NCBI GenBank assembly: GCA_947501005.1
Contig: CANMTU010000001.1
Location: 2,504,501-2,568,500 of the forward strand
Source of the DNA: an uncultured Erythrobacter sp.
Lineage (GTDB): Bacteria > Pseudomonadota > Alphaproteobacteria > Sphingomonadales > Sphingomonadaceae
Direction of reading: 5' to 3'
DNA: 64,000 nt
Shown here: piece after piece, positions 60,565 to 64,000 of the stretch
Layout: each line of letters begins with the position of its first letter
Position numbering within the stretch: the stretch's first letter is position 1
Made by a program: the position numbers and the translations under genes
Notes under the pieces: generated by a model
What the model was told of the DNA's origin: nothing
The model's input: the letters and a program-made list of their open reading frames with translations, nothing else
Databases searched by the model: none

Positions 60565-61541
60565 GATACCCTGCATCCCAGAAGCTGGAGATCATCAGGC
60601 TGGTCGAGCGATCCCATCTGCCAGCGAAGAAGACACTGGATATGTTGGGCATTGCCCGTCCCACCTTCTACCGCTGGTACGACCTCTATCAGCGCTTTGG
60701 CGAAGCGGCGCTAGAGGATCGAAAGCCAGGACCACATCGCGCATGGAACCGTGTGCCTGAGACTATCCAGCAGCAGATCATCGATATAGCGCTGGAACAC
60801 AGCGAGCTATCGCCCAGAGAGCTGGCAGTGCGCTTCACGGATGAGAAGCGCTACTTCGTGTCGGAGGCCTCCGTCTATCGGCTGTTAAAAGCCCATGATC
60901 TGATCACCAGTCCGGCTTACACCGTGATCAAGGCCGCAGACGCGTTCCACACCCAGACAACCCGCCCGAACGAGATGTGGCAGACGGACTTTACCTACTT
61001 CAAGATCATCGGTTGGGGATGGATGTACCTCTCCACCGTGCTCGATGATTACTCGCGCTACATCATTGCATGGAAGCTGTGCACGACGATGAAGGCGGAG
61101 GACGTCACCGAGACGCTGGATATGGCTCTCACCGCCTCGGGCTGCGAGCATGCTCACGTCAAGCACCGGCCACGCCTGCTATCAGACAACGGCCCCAGCT
61201 ATATCGCCGAAGAGCTGGCGGATTATCTTGGCAAGAACGGCATGGATCATGTGCGCGGCGCGCCCTTCCATCCACAAACCCAGGGCAAGATCGAACGCTG
61301 GCACCAGACGCTCAAGAACCGTGTCCTGCTGGAGAACTACTTCCTACCCGGTGATCTCGAACAGCAGATCGAGGCGTTCGTCGAGCATTACAACCACCAG
61401 CGCTATCATGAGAGCCTCAACAACGTCACACCGGCCGATGCCTACTTCGGCAGAGCCACAGCCATCATCCAACGAAGAGAAAGGATCAAGCGAAAGACAA
61501 TCGAACATCGGCGCTTGCTTCACCACAAGCTCGCCGCCTAA
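60561..61541 (+). CDS. IS3-type transposase OrfB (DDE)
   Basis: A 326-residue integrase-core transposase. An N-terminal HTH (YPASQKLEIIRLVERSHL, then TLDMLGIARPTFYRWY) precedes the DDE core. Catalytic Asp residues are in MWQTDFTYFKII and LLSDNGPSYIAEEL, and Glu is in TQGKIERWHQTLKNR. The sequence is intact, so the element may still be mobile. It was probably recently acquired because no internal stops are present. Confidence 0.93.
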   Translation: MRYPASQKLEIIRLVERSHLPAKKTLDMLGIARPTFYRWYDLYQRFGEAALEDRKPGPHRAWNRVPETIQQQIIDIALEHSELSPRELAVRFTDEKRYFVSEASVYRLLKAHDLITSPAYTVIKAADAFHTQTTRPNEMWQTDFTYFKIIGWGWMYLSTVLDDYSRYIIAWKLCTTMKAEDVTETLDMALTASGCEHAHVKHRPRLLSDNGPSYIAEELADYLGKNGMDHVRGAPFHPQTQGKIERWHQTLKNRVLLENYFLPGDLEQQIEAFVEHYNHQRYHESLNNVTPADAYFGRATAIIQRRERIKRKTIEHRRLLHHKLAA

Positions 61542-62990
61542 AATACACCAACCTGATGAGACCAAACACTCGCTAAACCAAAGCCTCTGCGTGTCTCAAT
61601 TTATCTGACGACGGACACGACAAGATCTCACTCGCCTGGGGGATAATCAAGGCCTGGTCGGCCAATCACCGGTCGAAGCGTAACTATTCTCACGCCAACG
61701 CCGCAGCTTACTGGCAACCGCGGATGACGCCGACTGGACACAGAACGTGGAAAGCGCTGTTTGGTCCATGGATTGGGGCAGACTGGCCATATGCATCGCT
61801 GCATCACGTGGGTTTGTTTTTTGGCCGAAACATCAGGTCCGGCCCTCCGCATAAGCATCCCGCTGATGACGACGGCCCTGCCTGGGAACACCGATCGGTG
61901 GGAGGATGGTCGCTTCTCAATGGGCCAAGCAATGAAGTGTGGTTCGACAGGTGGGTCGAGCATCTTGAAGATCGAGGCGTGGTGTTTCATTGGCAGTCGC
62001 CCCTCGAAACGTTGCACTTCGATGGAGCCCAAATAGCTGGCGCAAGCCTATCTTCGGGTGATGAATTGCGTGCGGATATCTATGTCTTGGCCAGCACTCC
62101 GTTCGCGTCTTCTGAAATCGTAGAGCGAACGCCTGTCTTGTTGGTTGACCCCCAGTTGGCGAAACTGAGGCCCGCTAGTCCAGGACGGCCCGCACACTCA
62201 GGTTTCCTTTCGTATCGCCTTTGCTGAACGCATGGCCTGGCCGCGCAAACGGACCGCAATCGCGCTGACTGATTCTCCCTTCAACATCACGCTCTTCGCA
62301 AATGAGCAATCTTGGCCTTCCCACATGATCTAGGCGAGGAGGTGCAATCGCTCTGGACGTGCACCGCCTGTGTCGCGACCGTTCCGGGCATTGTCCACGG
62401 CAAGCCGCTTCGCAACTGTACCAAAAGCGAATTCATGGACGAAGTTCTCGCGCAGATACGCGCATCGGAAGCGCTGGACGGAATGATCCGAAGGGCGAAT
62501 GGCGGTCGCGGCCTTGAGGAGTTTGCAATCCTTAAGGCCGAAGTCTGGGACGAATGGGAATTCGACCCTTCCGGCATCACGCCAGAGCAGCCCAAATGGG
62601 TGACCACCACGAACACCCGGGACCATCGGCCCTGTCAGGCGACATCGATACCAAACCTTGTCTTGGCGGGTGCCCATACGGAAACAGAGGCAGATATCTG
62701 GAGCATTGAGGGAGCGGTTGAAAGTGGTCGCCGTGCTGCGAAAATCTTCGAGCCTGAAGTAGTAGTTAAGCCGCAGCACAAGCCTCTCGCGCTCAAGTTC
62801 ACATCATGGGTCGACGATGCATTTTTTGCCTTGCGGCTGCCACATGTGCTGTCTGTGATCGGAGCCCTCGTCGGCGCTGGCCTCGCGATCGGTTTGTATG
62901 AGCTGATTGTGCGGAGTTGATTGCAAGTGGAACCCGGCTGCGAGGCATAGGTTCGAAAGATATAACCAGAACGCTCAGAGGAGAGCTACC

Positions 62991-63434
62991 ATGGATCGCG
63001 CCAAGATTGACAATGACCTTTCAGTACTGAATTTTCCGCCTGAAGCGCACGACATGCTAAATCTTGCAGAGGCTGGCTTCAAGACTGTCGTCAATCTCAG
63101 ACAGGCAGGCGAGCAAGGGGAAAAGCTTAGCCCGCAGGCCGAAGCGGAAGAAGCGCGCGAAGCTGGCCTCGAATATCTTCACTATCCCGTCTCGCCGCCC
63201 GATCTGACGGCGGCGAAGGCGAAGGGTCTTGCAGTTCGGCTCGAACAGCTTCCCGGTCCCGTGGCCATTCATTGTGCAAGTGGCCGCCGGGCCAGCTTGA
63301 TGGCGCTTGCATCGTGGGCGCATCAGCACAATTGCGGTGCATCCGCCGCTGCGGATCGCGGGCGGGAATCGGGCTTGGACATCAGCGAAGCCGAGCTGTC
63401 GCCAATGCTCGTAGAAAGCGAGGCCCAAGCGTGA
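62991..63434 (+). CDS. BLH-like (DUF442) phosphatase/sulfurtransferase-type protein
   Basis: A 147-residue protein of the DUF442/beta-lactamase-hydrolase-like type. The ATG at 62991 follows GAGGAG. The fold resembles a dual-specificity phosphatase: AGFKTVVNLRQAGEQGEK, then YLHYPVSPPDLTAAKA, then the loop VAIHCASGRRASLM with Cys and Arg. In bacteria these genes adjoin persulfide dioxygenase or sulfide-quinone reductase genes, and may handle sulfane sulfur. The stop overlaps the start of the metallo-hydrolase gene (GTGA). Confidence 0.87.
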   Translation: MDRAKIDNDLSVLNFPPEAHDMLNLAEAGFKTVVNLRQAGEQGEKLSPQAEAEEAREAGLEYLHYPVSPPDLTAAKAKGLAVRLEQLPGPVAIHCASGRRASLMALASWAHQHNCGASAAADRGRESGLDISEAELSPMLVESEAQA

Positions 63435-64000
63435 TTTTCAGACAGCTTATCGAGCGGGAGTCCTCTACCTATACCTATCTGATCGGATGCGAGAACACGG
63501 GTGAGGCGGTTCTGCTCGACCCCGTCATCGAGACGTGCAACAGGGATCTGAAAGCCGTCGCGGCATTGGGTCTCAACCTGTCCTTCACGCTCGACACGCA
63601 TATCCACGCTGACCACATCACGGGTGCATGCCGACTGCGCAGTCTGACAGGGTGCAAGGTCGCTTACCCTGCCGATGACAATATCTCATGTGCGGATGTG
63701 GAAGTGAGCGAAGAGGCGCCCCTAGCGGTAGGTGACCTGACCATCCGCGCGCTGTTCACGCCTGGCCACACCGACAAGCATCACTGCTATCTGATAGAGC
63801 ACGGCGGCCATACGCAGGTCTTCACGGGCGACGCGCTGCTGATTGATGGCTGCGGTCGCACCGATTTCCAGAACGGCGATTCAGAAACCCTTTACAGGTC
63901 AGTCCGCGAAAAACTGTTCGCCCTACCGGAAGACACGCTGGTCTATCCTGCGCATGACTATTCAGGGCGCCGCGTCTCGACGATCATGCAGGAACGCACA
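63431..64000 (+). CDS. ETHE1-like persulfide dioxygenase (MBL fold), cut by the window end
   Basis: The N-terminal 190 residues of a metallo-beta-lactamase-fold enzyme. The GTG at 63431 overlaps the upstream stop. The metal motif is TLDTHIHADHITGAC, with further ligands in LFTPGHTDKHHCYL (His), VFTGDALLIDGCG (Asp) and VYPAHDYSGR (His), the set found in ETHE1-like sulfur dioxygenases. These oxidise glutathione persulfide to sulfite. Together with the BLH-like protein it suggests sulfide detoxification. The C-terminus lies beyond the window. Confidence 0.9.
   Translation, partial: MIFRQLIERESSTYTYLIGCENTGEAVLLDPVIETCNRDLKAVAALGLNLSFTLDTHIHADHITGACRLRSLTGCKVAYPADDNISCADVEVSEEAPLAVGDLTIRALFTPGHTDKHHCYLIEHGGHTQVFTGDALLIDGCGRTDFQNGDSETLYRSVREKLFALPEDTLVYPAHDYSGRRVSTIMQERT

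Larger units (their letters stand above)
60103..61617 (+). mobile_element. IS3-family-like insertion sequence, about 1.5 kb
   Basis: The element carries two consecutive transposase genes. The left end (TGTCC, then CGTCAG, then TGAGACA at 60103-60127) and the right end, read on the other strand from 61617, share the same blocks at matching spacing, giving imperfect terminal inverted repeats of about 34 bases. The 7-base direct repeat CGACAAG stands outside each end (60096-60102 and 61618-61624) and fits a target-site duplication, although IS3 members usually duplicate 3-5 bases. Removing the element and one repeat restores the reading frame of the host gene. Confidence 0.85.
59940..62920 (+). 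pseudogene. FAD-dependent oxidoreductase remnant, split by the IS element
   Basis: Sequence from 59940-60102 (SLYDRILSRPMEYAVVPNRV, then FFEKPTAFRMTASDK) continues in frame at 61619 (DKISLAWGIIKAWSANH) across a 7-base repeat CGACAAG at both IS borders. The gene was therefore already an FAD oxidoreductase fragment when the element landed. Its 5' end is missing before 59940, where a TGA precedes it. The right part has at least two further frame changes, near 62200 and 62315. It resumes with TACVATVPGIVHGKPLRN and LAGAHTETEADIWSIEGAVE, which resemble flavin-dependent dehydroxylase/desaturase proteins. A C-terminal membrane helix follows to 62920. Clearly non-functional. Confidence 0.75.

Noticed and set aside
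1..64000. tRNA, rRNA, integrase gene or att site
   Set aside because: I looked for cloverleaf-like or integrase motifs and found none I could support, so the ICE ends remain undefined.

Overview
The window looks like accessory DNA from an alphaproteobacterium of the Sphingomonadales (Sphingomonas/Erythrobacter type). The basis is GC-rich coding sequence, a lasso-peptide locus with a dedicated isopeptidase and TonB receptor (a layout known from sphingomonads and Caulobacterales), and a P-type trb/tra conjugation module of the kind common in sphingomonad integrative elements. Most of it, from about 9.3 to 46.2 kb, reads as one integrative and conjugative element (ICE) with cargo. No integrase and no att site is visible, so the element is cut by the window or its ends are unrecognised.

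Layout. 0-0.9 kb: a frameshifted DUF6499/DUF2285 regulator-like gene, a typical ICE accessory. 1.3-9.1 kb: a lasso-peptide cluster. An ECF sigma factor, a TonB-dependent receptor and an isopeptidase run rightwards, and converge on a leftward precursor-B-C operon. The 45-residue precursor (8860-8997) is short and easily missed. 9.3-18.8 kb: a leftward mating-pair operon trbB-C-D-E-J-K-L-F-G-I plus DUF2274. 19.0-34.4 kb: a defence island. It holds a BsuBI/PstI-like protein, an Eco29kI-type restriction-modification system with Vsr, a Cys-rich protein, a DUF2235 hydrolase/mini-protein/600-residue protein chain, a CBASS operon (CD-NTase, E2-like, HNH-SAVED) with a divergent XRE + ImmA/IrrE pair resembling CapH/CapP, a protease/HEPN divergent pair, and a nucleotidyltransferase-HEPN fusion.

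34.5-46.2 kb: the DNA-processing and replication half of the ICE: ribbon-helix-helix protein, TraG/VirD4, a RES-Xre toxin-antitoxin pair, DUF3363 relaxase, lytic transglycosylase, DUF736, TraF peptidase, DUF2840, three iteron-like repeats, RepA, an AlpA-like HTH, SSB and small conserved proteins. 46.5-55.4 kb: a copper/heavy-metal block: Met/His-rich lipoprotein, DUF2231, PepSY and NTF2-like proteins, CopB, CopA, a CnrYXH-like sigma/sensor/anti-sigma trio, then rightward methyltransferase, DUF411 and DUF5676-like genes. 55.4-64 kb: a decayed AlbA_2 fragment, an APC permease, a glutaredoxin/MauE gene with a frameshift, an ion channel, a DUF305 protein, a lipoprotein, an IS3-type element inserted in an already broken FAD oxidoreductase gene, and a BLH-like phosphatase with an ETHE1-like sulfur dioxygenase cut by the window end.

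How it fits together. The trb genes build the mating channel. TraG, relaxase, RepA and SSB process and maintain the DNA. The transglycosylase and TraF open the wall and mature the pilin. Cargo includes antiviral defence, lasso-peptide production and turnover, and metal and sulfur detoxification. The best leads are the predicted lasso peptide, the CBASS locus with CapHP-like regulators and candidate operators, the chain of a DUF2235 hydrolase, a Cys-pair mini-protein and a large unknown protein immediately downstream of CBASS, and the CnrX-like sensor that keeps every known metal ligand position.
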